Shown here piece after piece: positions 55,301 to 64,000 of a DNA stretch of 64,000 bases. Origin of the DNA: Sphingobacterium sp. UBA7855. Lineage in GTDB: Bacteria; Bacteroidota; Bacteroidia; Sphingobacteriales; Sphingobacteriaceae. The stretch spans positions 62,001 to 126,000 of the forward strand of contig DLST01000010.1 of NCBI GenBank assembly GCA_002500745.1, written 5' to 3'. Within the stretch, counting starts at the first letter, position 1. Each line of letters opens with the position of its first letter. The notes beneath the pieces are model-generated. The model was not told the DNA's origin. It saw only the letters and a list, made by a program, of their open reading frames with translations, and ran no database searches. Made by a program: the position numbers and the translations under genes.

Positions 55301-56292
55301 CTGAAGATTTTCCGTATATATTCAGTAAATTTTATCGCTCTTCTTTAAAGGAGGTCAATGAAGTACAGGGAACGGGAGTAGGCCTTTACTTAGTCAAAAG
55401 TTATTGTGAACAATTAGGCTGGGACGTTGCGCTAACGAGCGACCAAAAGGGCACAACTGCAACACTTAACTGGAAGCAGGATCGTATAAACAGCAAGAAT
55501 CCCGCCGCTGATAGCGACACCACAACCAGAAACAAAATATTAATCGTCGAAGATAATGCCGAGCTTGCTGATTTTTTAAGAAATACCCTGCAGACAAATT
55601 ATGATTGCAGTATCGTTGGTGACGGAAGCGAGGCATTACGGTTGATTGATGGGCATAGCTTTGTGCCGGATGGTATTATTACCGATGCCATGATGCCTAA
55701 TATGGGAGGCATAGAAATGGTCAAAAAACTGCGCCAAAATACATTGACAGCGACAATCCCCGTCATTTTGTTAACTGCGCAAAGCGATGAGATCATCAAA
55801 CGCGAGTGGGTAGCTGTGGGCATAGATGCTTATATGGCGAAGCCTTTCGATCTGGATTTGCTGCAAATTCAGCTACAGCAGCTTCTGGAAAGGAAAAATA
55901 AGATTGTCGCTCAAGTGCGTATCGATCAAATCAGTCAACCAGCAGAACCAGTTGCAGTACATTCACCGGATGAAAAATTCCTGACCAAAGTAACGCAGTT
56001 GATTGAAGAAAATATGGATGATTCGGAATTCTCCGTGCAGCGGCTCAGCGAGCTCACTGATGTAGCGGCAAGACAACTCTACCGAAAAATGAAGCAGCTC
56101 ACGGGATATACTCCTGTGGAATATATTCGCAGTATCCGCATTAAAAAAGCCGCCCTGTTGCTACAGCAAAAGAAGTTTACTGTAGCCGAAGTGATGTATA
56201 TGGTCGGATTCTCCAATTCGTCCTATTTCTCAAAGTGCTTTCAGTCGGAATTTGGTATGTCGCCAAAGGTTTATATGGAGTCTTATTCGTAA
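52390..56292 (+). CDS. Hybrid two-component system regulator (HTCS), second locus
   Basis: 1300 residues. A signal peptide (about 1-22) is followed by a two-propeller sensor with many NGLF/WxxT repeats, a Y_Y_Y domain, a membrane helix (about 765-785), and HisKA with His817 in AVSHELKTPLSLIL. The HATPase has NACKYN, DTGIGI and GTGVGLYL. The receiver has Asp1099 in GIITDAMMPNMGG, and an AraC HTH is at the end (VGFSNSSYFSKCFQSEFGM). All phosphorelay residues are present. It lies 149 bases upstream of the glycosidase gene on the same strand and probably activates the locus that follows. Confidence 0.95.
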   Translation: MQSFYFYCLFFCSLISTSVVGQSLDYPSFRNISLGTNANTVHSFAQDSLGMLWLGSNNGLFNYDGYALQPLTGTKDPFQTFVYCIEMVDDKHFALGTGQGVLLYNYQLDRFDPFPSGGPSDVRSLLVVGNTLWIGSIGGLYCYDIKTHKLVDYTKSFPANKARFAVYALDKIDDSILIGTYNGLFELDAVHKKIVALTLPDYKNGSNQFVNSIFSVPELSKTFIGTEYGLYLYDAKKHVLRKTPVLQNHPIKAMASKDSNTLLVGTDDGLFTYQLKEQIVKRIKHDSRNRNSLANNIIWSIFKDRAGNIWLGTDFGFSLWSNRKVEKTLPIYQLTASNDGNRFYKIAKDRNGWYWLGGDNGLIRVHGLGDRNAESNWYRMDAGTYRLTHNRIRDIYQDHAGLVWIASDGGVDVFDARTKQFKNLTIIDATGKRNAKWSYNMLEDGQGNLWIASYMGGIFVVNRNRLLEATGSVVANRNFSKEDGLLEDFANQIVDNGRGKILALFYNKGISSIDMATGRIRDLKDSAGHPLDRATFMLRDKQHTVWVGEHGELRRIAADGKNTLIRFDPVGKGEVTAMAEVNAYIWVATSAGAWQINKQSLKAELLRYGQRVSSMYYDTERGEVILGGVDEIVLLPAQKEEVDVERSKKIVLTAMYVNNKRFGSYDYGLRYRNEITLAHDQNNLRLEFSDLDYGNHLGYRLAYSFKGKNETWIPMERGDNKVLLSNLNSGSYDLQLARVDIAGHVVSEIYTYPITIRYPWYATYWAKSLYILIAGFLIFWIINFFRVRSTLKWERRERRKVQELTKMKMDFLTAVSHELKTPLSLILAPVSQMMRQTKNSDKKKQLDGVHRNALKISQLIQELMTFDQVEQQQMPLQGLLNSQIDLVDYCTQLIAEWQQVPEYKNIHIEFSTTVESVFIQTDVAKLGSIVNNLIANACKYNRPEGSVNLRLEVNGDDIKLIVRDTGIGITSEDFPYIFSKFYRSSLKEVNEVQGTGVGLYLVKSYCEQLGWDVALTSDQKGTTATLNWKQDRINSKNPAADSDTTTRNKILIVEDNAELADFLRNTLQTNYDCSIVGDGSEALRLIDGHSFVPDGIITDAMMPNMGGIEMVKKLRQNTLTATIPVILLTAQSDEIIKREWVAVGIDAYMAKPFDLDLLQIQLQQLLERKNKIVAQVRIDQISQPAEPVAVHSPDEKFLTKVTQLIEENMDDSEFSVQRLSELTDVAARQLYRKMKQLTGYTPVEYIRSIRIKKAALLLQQKKFTVAEVMYMVGFSNSSYFSKCFQSEFGMSPKVYMESYS

Positions 56293-56441
56293 AGTACTGT
56301 TGATCAGTATTGTCTCTTAGGTTAGAGATGTGGAGATGTCCAATTTGTGTTGTTCTTTGTCCGATATGTGGCCTTAAAAAATAATGCGATTTGATAGGTT
56401 TGTAAGCGTAATAACCAAAAAATTATAAATCGATACAATCC

Positions 56442-59018
56442 ATGCGTGTAATTATTTTATGCTGCCTTGCTCTTTTGGGGTACGCCAATACCTATGCACA
56501 GGTTAGGGCCAATAAAAATGTTCCTACGGTCTTTGTTGATCGCGAAGGCGTGATGCGCTGGTCCGACACCAGGGCTGAGGCCTCATTTTATGGGGTCAAC
56601 TATACCGTTCCTTTTGCCCATGCTTTTCGGGCACTTCAGGCTAGAGGGATCGACCGTAAGCAGGCTATTGATCGGGACGTCTACCACTTTTCCCGTTTGG
56701 GGTATAATGCTTATCGAATCCATATCTGGGATGTGGAAATCTCGGACAGAAATGGAAACCTGATAAGCAATGAACACCTCGATCTATTGGACTACCTCTT
56801 TTTCAAATTGCAGGAGCGTGGCATCCGGATTTTAATTACCGGCATGACGAACTTTGGAAATGGTTATCCCGAAAAAAATCAAAATACGGATGCCTTTACC
56901 TACCATTATGATAAGTGTCAAATCCATGCCAATCCACAGGCAATCGCAGCACAGGAAAAGTATATCAGCCAGTTGCTTCGCCATGTCAATCCTTATACGG
57001 GCTACGCTTATCAGGAAGATCCTTACGTTATTGGATTTGAAATTAATAACGAGCCGTGCCATACAGGTTCAGTTCAAACGACTTCGAACTATATTGCACG
57101 GATGGTTAAGGCCATAAAAAAAAGTGGTCATAAAAAGCCGATTTTCTATAATGTCAGCCATAATATGGATCATGTGCAGGCTTATTTCAATGCTGATATC
57201 CAAGGAACCACCTATCAATGGTATCCTGTGGGACTGGTTGCAGGGAGAGAACGTCTGGGAAATTTTCTGCCATACATTGATCAATACCGCATCCCCTTTG
57301 CAAACTTGAAAGGGTTTACCAATAAAGCAAAGGCAGTATACGAGTATGATCCTGCAGACAATCTCTACAGCTACCTGCATCCCGCGATGAGCCGTACATT
57401 TCGTTCCGCTGGATTTCAATGGATCACGCAATTTGCTTACGATCCGATGGATATTGCAGCCTACAATACAGAATATCAGACCCATTATCTCAATTTAGCC
57501 TACACACCGGCAAAAGCATTGAGTACGTTAATTGCTGCCGAGGTGGCCTATACAATCCCCAGGAATAAAAAATTTAATCCATACCCGCAGAATACTTCGT
57601 TTGGCGATTTTGAGGTGTGCTATGATCAGGATCTCGCCATGATGAATGCACCGGATAAATATTTTTATACGAATAATACAGCGGTCAAACCCGTGAAGCC
57701 AGAGCAATTGATGCATATTGCCGGCCATGGTTCATCGCCTGTAGTGGAGTATGGCGGATCTGGCGCCTATTTTTTGGATCGTTTGGAAGAAGGCTTATGG
57801 CGTTTGGAGGTAATGCCAGATGCAGAAAAAATTGCCGATCCTTTTGCCAAGCCGTCGCCAAGCCGCGAGGTGGTACATATCTTGTACCGGTCTCAGGCGA
57901 TCGATATTCAAATTCCTGACCTTGGCGAGATGTTCACCGTACAGCAGCTGTCGCACAAAACTGGTGTGGTGGAAGATCGTATAGTGCCTACAACCAGCTT
58001 CAGCGTTGAACCAGGCGTTTACCTGCTGAAGCGAAAGCATGTGCAGCTAAAAAATAGATGGACAGACTCTTCATCCTGGAAAAATGGACGCCTGGGTGAA
58101 TTTTATGCGCCAGCAGCTTCGCCACTGAAACAAGCTCTGCTAATACACCAGCAGCCCGAGGCAATCGAAAAAGGGCGTAGCGCCAAATTGGAGTTCCGCT
58201 ACATCTTTGAACAGCAACCCGATTCGATTATTTTACAGACGGATCAGATCTCATTTTGGAACGAGCATAATCCTTACATCAAGCTGATCCCGAAAGATAG
58301 TTATAGGTATGAGGCGGATATTCCAGCAGCTTTGCTAAATGGCAACGCGCTAAAATATACGGCCACGGTGTTTGTTGGAGGTAAGCAGTTTACTTATCCA
58401 GACAATCAGGCTGGAGCTCCGCTTGACTGGGACTATCGCGTCAATAGCTATTGGACGGTTGGGTTATATGAACAACATGGGCCAATTTCGCTGTTTGAAT
58501 CATTGTCCAAGGTCGCTACTTTTGAAACTTTCGCCATTCCAGAAACTGCTTATATGACTGCAGAATGGCAACAGAAAGATTTAGGGAAGCTGCCTTTGTG
58601 GACGTATAGTTTTCACGCGAAGGATTCGAGCGCGCAGTATTTCTGGCTTAAAGATATCAGAACAAAAATTCTTGGTCGGCCAGGAGGGCTCGATCATGTT
58701 AAAACACTTTGTATACTCTTAAAACATACTGGTGGCAATCCGACGCTAAAAGCAGGTTTTGTTACAAACAAAGGGTACACCTACGTCAAAAAAATCGATG
58801 CTGTTTCAGCTACTGAACGGTTGGTCTGCATCGATTTAGCAGATTTACAGCTGGTACCGACGGCTTTGCTGCCTGCCCCTTATCCCGTTTTTCTTGAACG
58901 GTTTTTTAAACCGGTAGTTTCCGATCAATTGGATAAAAGAGCTATCGAAAAGCTCATTATCTCGGGCGAAAATATGTCGGACGTCGTGCTGTCTGTAGCC
59001 GCGGTATGGCTGGAATAG
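56442..59018 (+). CDS. Secreted clan GH-A glycoside hydrolase of unassigned family
   Basis: 858 residues with a signal peptide (about 1-19). The N-terminal two thirds form a TIM barrel: FYGVNYTVPFAHAF, GYNAYRIHIWDVEI, LITGMTNFGNGYPEK, then VIGFEINNEPCHTG with the probable acid/base Glu204 and KAVYEYDPADN with a candidate nucleophile Glu301. This is a clan GH-A pattern, close to GH5-like proteins, but I cannot fix the family. The C-terminal third (about 470-858) is beta-rich and may hold carbohydrate-binding or jelly-roll domains. It is the only enzyme of the second locus visible here, so it may define the substrate. Confidence 0.8.
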   Translation: MRVIILCCLALLGYANTYAQVRANKNVPTVFVDREGVMRWSDTRAEASFYGVNYTVPFAHAFRALQARGIDRKQAIDRDVYHFSRLGYNAYRIHIWDVEISDRNGNLISNEHLDLLDYLFFKLQERGIRILITGMTNFGNGYPEKNQNTDAFTYHYDKCQIHANPQAIAAQEKYISQLLRHVNPYTGYAYQEDPYVIGFEINNEPCHTGSVQTTSNYIARMVKAIKKSGHKKPIFYNVSHNMDHVQAYFNADIQGTTYQWYPVGLVAGRERLGNFLPYIDQYRIPFANLKGFTNKAKAVYEYDPADNLYSYLHPAMSRTFRSAGFQWITQFAYDPMDIAAYNTEYQTHYLNLAYTPAKALSTLIAAEVAYTIPRNKKFNPYPQNTSFGDFEVCYDQDLAMMNAPDKYFYTNNTAVKPVKPEQLMHIAGHGSSPVVEYGGSGAYFLDRLEEGLWRLEVMPDAEKIADPFAKPSPSREVVHILYRSQAIDIQIPDLGEMFTVQQLSHKTGVVEDRIVPTTSFSVEPGVYLLKRKHVQLKNRWTDSSSWKNGRLGEFYAPAASPLKQALLIHQQPEAIEKGRSAKLEFRYIFEQQPDSIILQTDQISFWNEHNPYIKLIPKDSYRYEADIPAALLNGNALKYTATVFVGGKQFTYPDNQAGAPLDWDYRVNSYWTVGLYEQHGPISLFESLSKVATFETFAIPETAYMTAEWQQKDLGKLPLWTYSFHAKDSSAQYFWLKDIRTKILGRPGGLDHVKTLCILLKHTGGNPTLKAGFVTNKGYTYVKKIDAVSATERLVCIDLADLQLVPTALLPAPYPVFLERFFKPVVSDQLDKRAIEKLIISGENMSDVVLSVAAVWLE

Positions 59019-59125
59019 TGGAAAAATAGCAATTTTCCCATTGGCCGAATCGAGCGCTGAGGTGAGTATAGTGGAGGAATTGCATTAAAGGAAAGAAACA
59101 ATTATAAACACATAAATCTAAAAAA

Positions 59126-62107
59126 ATGAAAGGTTTTGCATTTAAAACAAGTTTATTGAGCTTGTCATTGCTGTCCTGCCTTGGGGAAACGCAGCTCTAT
59201 GCGGCAACGAAAGGGGAGAGTAAATGGATCAGGTTGATGCAACAACAGGATGTCCGCGGGGTAGTCCGCAATGAACAGGGGCAACCGATGGCCGGTGTTA
59301 CGGTGTTGGTGACTGGTACCACTGTGGGGACTTCTACGGCCAACGATGGTACTTATCGTATTTCATTGCCGAGAGGCAAATCGCAACTGTCATTCTCGAT
59401 AGTGGGGTATACCAGTCAAACCTTGACGGTATCCGGAACATCTTTAGACATTAAGTTGGTATCGGCGGGAAATGTTTTGGAAGAGCTGGTCATCGTAGGT
59501 TATGGCATTAGTACAAAAAAGGATCTAACGGGTGCCGTCAGCACGGTAGGTAGCAAAGATTTTAATACGGGGTTGGTTGGTTCTCCCGAACAGCTGATCA
59601 ATGGAAAAACGGCTGGCGTCCAAGTGATGTCCAACAGTGGCTCGCCTTCCTCGGGCAGTACCATACGTATTCGTGGCGGAGCTTCATTGAGTGCCAGCAA
59701 CGATCCACTGATCGTATTGGACGGGGTACCTTTGGAAACTGGCGGCATCAGCGGCAACAGTGGAAATTTTCTTAGTCTGATCAATCCCAATGATATTGAA
59801 AGCATGACAGTACTCAAAGATGCATCCTCCACAGCGATTTATGGATCTCGTGCATCAAATGGGGTATTGTTGATAACGACAAAGAAAGGAAAAGGGGATA
59901 CATTACGGCTTTCTTTTTCCTCCATTGTATCCATGCAACAGGCGATGGGTGTGGCTGATATGATGTCGCGCGATGAATTTGCCAACCTGATCAATAGCAA
60001 AGGAACTTCTGCGCAAAAAGCGCTATTGGGTAATGCCTCGACAGATTGGCTTGCTGAGGTTTTTCAGGATGCCATAGGAACGGACAATAATTTAAGTTTG
60101 CAGGGAAAGATCGGTAAGGCGGTGCCTTTTCGAGCTTCTGCGGGCTATTACAATCAACAGGGAACTTTGCGCACCGACAAGACGGAGCGTATGACGGGAG
60201 CATTTGTGCTAAATCCGACATTTTTTGACAAACACCTCGCGGTAAATCTGAATGTTAAAGGAGCCCGAAATAACAACAGTTTTGCCAATACTGAAGCAAT
60301 ATGGTCTGCTGTGGCTTTTAATCCAACGCAGCCAATTTATTCGGGGGTAGATGCCTACGGGGGGTATTACGAGAGTCTCGATAATGCCGGTCTTCCAGCA
60401 ACAGGTGCAAATCTCAATCCACTGGGCCTGCTTCGTCAGGAGAAGCACCTTAGTACAGTCAATCGAGCTGTAGGTAATCTTGATCTTGATTATAAGTTTC
60501 ACATGCTACCCGAATTAAAAGCTCACGTAACGCTCGGATATGACTATGCTAAAGGGAATGGGTCAAATTTAATTCCCGCAAGTGCAGCCAATAATTTTAC
60601 GATTGGGGGGGCTTTTGACCGTTATGAACAGACCCTTAAAAATAAATTATTCACGGGTTATCTAAATTATAACAAGTTCTTTGAAGACTTAAAAAGTACA
60701 GTCGACATTACTGCTGGCCACGATTATCAATATTGGAGTGCAGGGCGCCCACCGATCGTGTACTATAATGAAGCAGGCGATATACGTTCTACCGCTATCG
60801 CATCAGACGAGCGCCATACGCTGATCTCTTGGTATGGTCGGATCAACTACAATTACGATAGCCGTTATTTACTGACAGCAACGGTCCGGAAGGACGGTAC
60901 ATCACGATTCAGTCCAGAAAATCGCTGGGGAACGTTTCCCTCTGTCGCCTTGGCATGGCGCCTTTCACAGGAATCTTTCATGAAAGGCATATCGTTTTTG
61001 GACGATTTGAAGCTCCGTGCAAGTTATGGTATAACAGGACAGCAGGAAGGTATCGGCAATTATGAGTATTTGCCGGTTTATAATTTGGGAACCGCCTATG
61101 CCCAATATCGGTTTGGCGATCAGTATCATCTGGTGTATCGGCCATCGGTCTACAACAGGGATTTACGCTGGGAGACAACTAAAGCATTTAACTACGGTCT
61201 GGATTTTGGACTTTGGAAGAATAGGGTATCTGGTGTAATTGAATATTATACAAGAAAAACACATGATCTACTGGCCAATGTGCCTGTGGCGGCAGGAACA
61301 AACTTTGACCAGAACGCAACCATTAATGTCGGAAATGTTGAAAGCAGTGGTTTCGAATTTCAATTGAATACTGTCCCTATTCAGAAAGATAATTTGCGCT
61401 GGGAAGTGAATATCAATGCAACCAATCAACACACAAAAGTAACCAATATAGCCTTGGTACAGGATGCCAATGCGGTTGGAACGTACGTCGGTCCTAATGT
61501 CAGTGGCCGTGGCATACAGATCCTAACAACGGGATATCAACCTTACATGTTTTATGTGTACAAGCAATTGTACAACGAGGCAGGAAAACCGTTGGAAGGC
61601 GTGTACGCTGATCTGAATGGTGATGGTGCGATCAATGAAAAAGACCTGTATCGCTATCAATCCCCGGCCGCAAAATGGCTGTTCGGTTTCAATACACAGC
61701 TAACGTACAAAAAATGGACTGCAGCCACTACTTTACGCGCAAATTTGGGGAACTATGTCTTTAATAATACAAAAATGAACCTCAGTGCATGGGAGACCGT
61801 TCAATATGTAGATCCGTCGATCAATAACCTTCATCGGGATTACTTGCATACGGGATTTCAGACTAGACAGTATTATTCAGATTACTATGTTGAAAATGCT
61901 TCCTTCCTTCGAATGGAAAATCTTTCCGTGAACTATACTTTCGGCAAAGTGGGCAAAATTTCCAATTTACGCGTGGGTGCGGTAGCACAGAATGTTTTTA
62001 TTGTGAGCAAATATAGTGGTATGGACCCCGAGGTTCCGAGCGGATTTGACAGTTCGTTTTACCCGCGCTCGAGAACATTCTCCTTGAGCGTCAATATGGA
62101 TTTTTAA
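59126..62107 (+). CDS. SusC-family TonB-dependent receptor, second locus
   Basis: 993 residues. The N-terminal export segment (about 1-27) is followed by a polar stretch (KGESKWIRLMQQQ) before the carboxypeptidase-D-like domain (about 42-112: VRGVVRNEQGQPMAGVTVLV). The plug (about 118-240) contains LEELVIVGYGISTKKDLTGA and ESMTVLKDASSTAIYGSRAS. The barrel follows and ends LSVNMDF. There is no STN domain. The SusD gene follows after 31 bases. The substrate is unknown. Confidence 0.96.
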   Translation: MKGFAFKTSLLSLSLLSCLGETQLYAATKGESKWIRLMQQQDVRGVVRNEQGQPMAGVTVLVTGTTVGTSTANDGTYRISLPRGKSQLSFSIVGYTSQTLTVSGTSLDIKLVSAGNVLEELVIVGYGISTKKDLTGAVSTVGSKDFNTGLVGSPEQLINGKTAGVQVMSNSGSPSSGSTIRIRGGASLSASNDPLIVLDGVPLETGGISGNSGNFLSLINPNDIESMTVLKDASSTAIYGSRASNGVLLITTKKGKGDTLRLSFSSIVSMQQAMGVADMMSRDEFANLINSKGTSAQKALLGNASTDWLAEVFQDAIGTDNNLSLQGKIGKAVPFRASAGYYNQQGTLRTDKTERMTGAFVLNPTFFDKHLAVNLNVKGARNNNSFANTEAIWSAVAFNPTQPIYSGVDAYGGYYESLDNAGLPATGANLNPLGLLRQEKHLSTVNRAVGNLDLDYKFHMLPELKAHVTLGYDYAKGNGSNLIPASAANNFTIGGAFDRYEQTLKNKLFTGYLNYNKFFEDLKSTVDITAGHDYQYWSAGRPPIVYYNEAGDIRSTAIASDERHTLISWYGRINYNYDSRYLLTATVRKDGTSRFSPENRWGTFPSVALAWRLSQESFMKGISFLDDLKLRASYGITGQQEGIGNYEYLPVYNLGTAYAQYRFGDQYHLVYRPSVYNRDLRWETTKAFNYGLDFGLWKNRVSGVIEYYTRKTHDLLANVPVAAGTNFDQNATINVGNVESSGFEFQLNTVPIQKDNLRWEVNINATNQHTKVTNIALVQDANAVGTYVGPNVSGRGIQILTTGYQPYMFYVYKQLYNEAGKPLEGVYADLNGDGAINEKDLYRYQSPAAKWLFGFNTQLTYKKWTAATTLRANLGNYVFNNTKMNLSAWETVQYVDPSINNLHRDYLHTGFQTRQYYSDYYVENASFLRMENLSVNYTFGKVGKISNLRVGAVAQNVFIVSKYSGMDPEVPSGFDSSFYPRSRTFSLSVNMDF

Positions 62108-62138
62108 TGGCTACCTCAAAAAAGAAACTTATATAACG

Positions 62139-63704
62139 ATGAAAAATATAAAAAGATTTTGTTTTGGAGTGTTTAGTATAATTTTGTTACTACACTCCTG
62201 CACCAAGGACTTAAACCAATATCCAACTGTGGAAACGACATCGGAATCGGTCTATACTTCGGTAGAGGGGTACCGTTCGGTCCTTGCTAAACTTTATGCC
62301 TCATTTGCTGTTGCAGGCAATGGACGTGGTGATGCTGATCCGGACATGGCGGGCAGCACAGCCTCTTGGGGCTACCTTCGGGTGTATTTTAATCTGCAGG
62401 AAGTACCTACAGATGAGGTGATCTACACCTGGGCGGGAGGTGATAACATGACCGATATTCAGTATATGACCTGGGGAGCGTCCGATACATGGGTCAATGC
62501 CATGTATTACCGGATTTATTATACGGTGGCTATCTGCAACGAATTTCTGCGAAATGCCACCACAGCAAAACTGGCAACATTTAATTCGACCGAACAGACG
62601 CAGATTCTAACATTTGCGGCTGAAGCTCGTTTTCTGCGTGCCCTGGCCTATAGTCATGCGATGGACTTGTATGGAAATGTTCCGTTTGTGACTGAGAGCG
62701 ATCCTGTAGCTGCATTTTTTCCGCCGCGGATGGCGAGGGGTGATCTTTTCAAATTTATTGAAAAGGAGCTTTTGGAGGTCGCAGCAATCTTGCCAGAAGC
62801 GCGTAAGAATGAATACGGACGGGTGAGTCGTGCTGCCGCATGGTCTTTATTGGCAAAGAATTATCTGAATGCTCAGGTGTATACGGGTACAGCACGGAAC
62901 GCAGACTGTCTGAACTATGCAAAAAAGGTAATTGATGCCGGATACATCTTAAATGCGAATTATAAGCAGGTGTTTAATGCCGATAACGATAAGCGAACCA
63001 ATGAAATTATCTTCCCGATAGAAGCCGATGTGGCACATACCACTACCTGGGGTTCGACAACTTATCTGGTTAATGGCCCTATTGTGGGGAGCATGAAATC
63101 GTCAGACTATGGGGTGCTTTCTGGCTGGAATAGTTTTCGTACACTTCGCGAATTTGTAGGCATTTTTGAAGCGGAAGATAAAAGAGGTGATTTTTGGAAA
63201 AATGGGCAGTCTTTGGACGTAGAAGATCCAGCTGCATCAAGCCAGGGTTACGGATTGGTAAAGTTTACAAATTTGAAGGATGATGGCACCTATACGACAG
63301 ATGAAGGTTTGGTCAGTACGGATTTTCCGATGATCCGCCTGGCCGATGTTTATCTGATGTATGCCGAAGCCGTACTTCGCGGTGGCGGCGGTAGTGTACA
63401 GGAAGCCCTTACTCTCGTCAACGCGATCAGACAAAGGGGATATGGAAGTTCCGCTGGCACTATCGAGCAGGCGCAGCTCACGCTTGATTTTATCCTTGCG
63501 GAGCGCGGACGTGAACTGTTTTGGGAATGTACGCGCCGCACAGATCTCATTCGATTTGGAAAGTTTACCGGAAGTGCTTACCTCTGGCAATGGAAAGGAG
63601 GGGATATGAATGGGCGTTCTGTGGATACAAAGTTCAATCTGTATCCGATTCCAACAACAGATATGAGCGCTAATCCGAATTTAATTCAAAATGCAGGTTA
63701 TTAG
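62139..63704 (+). CDS. SusD-family lipoprotein, second locus
   Basis: 521 residues. The lipobox LLLHSC (Cys21) is followed by TKDLNQYPT, a common opening of this group. SusD hallmarks are AEARFLRALAYSHAMDLYGN, AAWSLLAKNYLNAQVYTGT, RLADVYLMYAEAVLRGGGGS and FILAERGRELFWECTRRTDLI, ending in IQNAGY. The partner SusC is upstream. A SusE-like lipoprotein follows after 106 bases. Confidence 0.95.
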   Translation: MKNIKRFCFGVFSIILLLHSCTKDLNQYPTVETTSESVYTSVEGYRSVLAKLYASFAVAGNGRGDADPDMAGSTASWGYLRVYFNLQEVPTDEVIYTWAGGDNMTDIQYMTWGASDTWVNAMYYRIYYTVAICNEFLRNATTAKLATFNSTEQTQILTFAAEARFLRALAYSHAMDLYGNVPFVTESDPVAAFFPPRMARGDLFKFIEKELLEVAAILPEARKNEYGRVSRAAAWSLLAKNYLNAQVYTGTARNADCLNYAKKVIDAGYILNANYKQVFNADNDKRTNEIIFPIEADVAHTTTWGSTTYLVNGPIVGSMKSSDYGVLSGWNSFRTLREFVGIFEAEDKRGDFWKNGQSLDVEDPAASSQGYGLVKFTNLKDDGTYTTDEGLVSTDFPMIRLADVYLMYAEAVLRGGGGSVQEALTLVNAIRQRGYGSSAGTIEQAQLTLDFILAERGRELFWECTRRTDLIRFGKFTGSAYLWQWKGGDMNGRSVDTKFNLYPIPTTDMSANPNLIQNAGY

Positions 63705-63810
63705 GGTAGTAATGTATTGGTAAATCGATGGTATAGTTATGCGGCCCAGCAGTGGAGCTGAAGCGCATCAATGAATATTTCCATACGGGTTTTAAAGATA
63801 ATGATGACTT

Positions 63811-64000
63811 ATGAAACAATTGACACTTTATATTTTAGTATTGCTTTTCGCTGCTTGTAAAAAGGAGGGCGGGACACCAGCTGTCGGGGGAATAAAACCT
63901 GCAGTGTTGCACAGCAGTACATCGGAATTGGTTTTAAAATCTACCGATCGCAAAGCTGTGGCACTGCAGCTTGTTTGGGACGAGGCGATCTTGACCAGCG
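63811..64000 (+). CDS. SusE-like lipoprotein, 3'-truncated by window edge
   Basis: 63 residues are visible and the frame is open to the end. The lipobox is LLFAAC (Cys16), followed by KKEGGT. The following segment (SSTSELVLKSTDRKAVALQL, then VWDEA) matches the opening beta-strands of SusE N-terminal domains. SusE-type proteins are surface glycan-binding lipoproteins that follow SusC/SusD. The assignment is tentative because most of the protein is outside the window. Confidence 0.75.
   Translation, partial: MKQLTLYILVLLFAACKKEGGTPAVGGIKPAVLHSSTSELVLKSTDRKAVALQLVWDEAILTS

Noticed and set aside
1..64000. tRNA or rRNA genes
   Set aside because: I saw no cloverleaf or rRNA-like sequence in the intergenic regions on either strand.

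Overview
The window comes from a Bacteroidota genome, most likely Sphingobacterium or a close Sphingobacteriaceae relative. This rests on four SusC/SusD pairs, two one-protein hybrid two-component regulators, a FecR/ECF-sigma unit feeding an STN-type SusC, a TamL/TamB pair, DUF6266 and DUF6520-like proteins, and a TTG-N19/20-TAnnTTTG type of promoter. It is a carbohydrate- and nutrient-uptake region with a few stress and envelope genes between the loci.

Layout. 1-4350: the end of a SusC/SusD pair whose upstream part is outside the window. 4410-6804: a small DUF6520-like secreted protein, then an unrecognised 291-residue protein in an apparent operon with an AraC regulator (all minus strand). 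7020-7206: a gene-free stretch with several consecutive inverted repeats. 7434-8177: a LytTR response regulator whose receiver lacks the phosphoacceptor aspartate. 8227-11344: a small-gene module holding an HTH protein, a strict 11-bp tandem array (14 units without an indel), a DUF6266 protein, and then a three-gene set that looks like holin, CHAP endolysin and one-piece spanin, closed by a terminator. 11394-21856 (minus): an ECF sigma, FecR, STN-SusC, SusD, TlpA-like thioredoxin, M16 peptidase operon. 22120-40225: a glucuronoxylan utilisation locus. A hybrid two-component regulator is divergent from GH115 and GH67 alpha-glucuronidases, a GH43 beta-xylosidase/arabinofuranosidase, SusC, SusD and an acetylesterase with an inserted jelly-roll domain. 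40397-42474: DUF2383, YihY/BrkB and CsbD stress or envelope proteins. 42743-50387 (minus): tamL and tamB. 50452-51806 (minus): small membrane and PRC-barrel proteins. 52390-64000: a second polysaccharide locus with a hybrid regulator, a clan GH-A glycosidase, SusC, SusD and the beginning of a SusE-like lipoprotein.

How the genes work together. In the xylan locus, SusC/SusD would bind and import decorated xylo-oligosaccharides. The esterase would remove acetyl groups, GH115 would remove (methyl)glucuronic acid from internal positions, GH67 would remove it from non-reducing ends, and GH43 would trim the backbone or arabinose. The hybrid sensor would switch the locus on. A 15-bp motif shared by the regions upstream of GH115 and GH43 is a candidate binding site. 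No endo-xylanase is present here, so the endo step must be encoded elsewhere or supplied by other organisms.

The best candidate for something new is 8227-11344. The order DUF6266, three-helix holin-like protein, CHAP hydrolase, lipoprotein with a C-terminal membrane helix resembles a complete phage lysis cassette, or a holin/endolysin/spanin (type 10) secretion unit, with no phage structural genes visible. It sits next to the 11-bp phased array. A hidden 52-codon ORF fitted exactly between the GH115 and GH67 genes is a second, smaller surprise.
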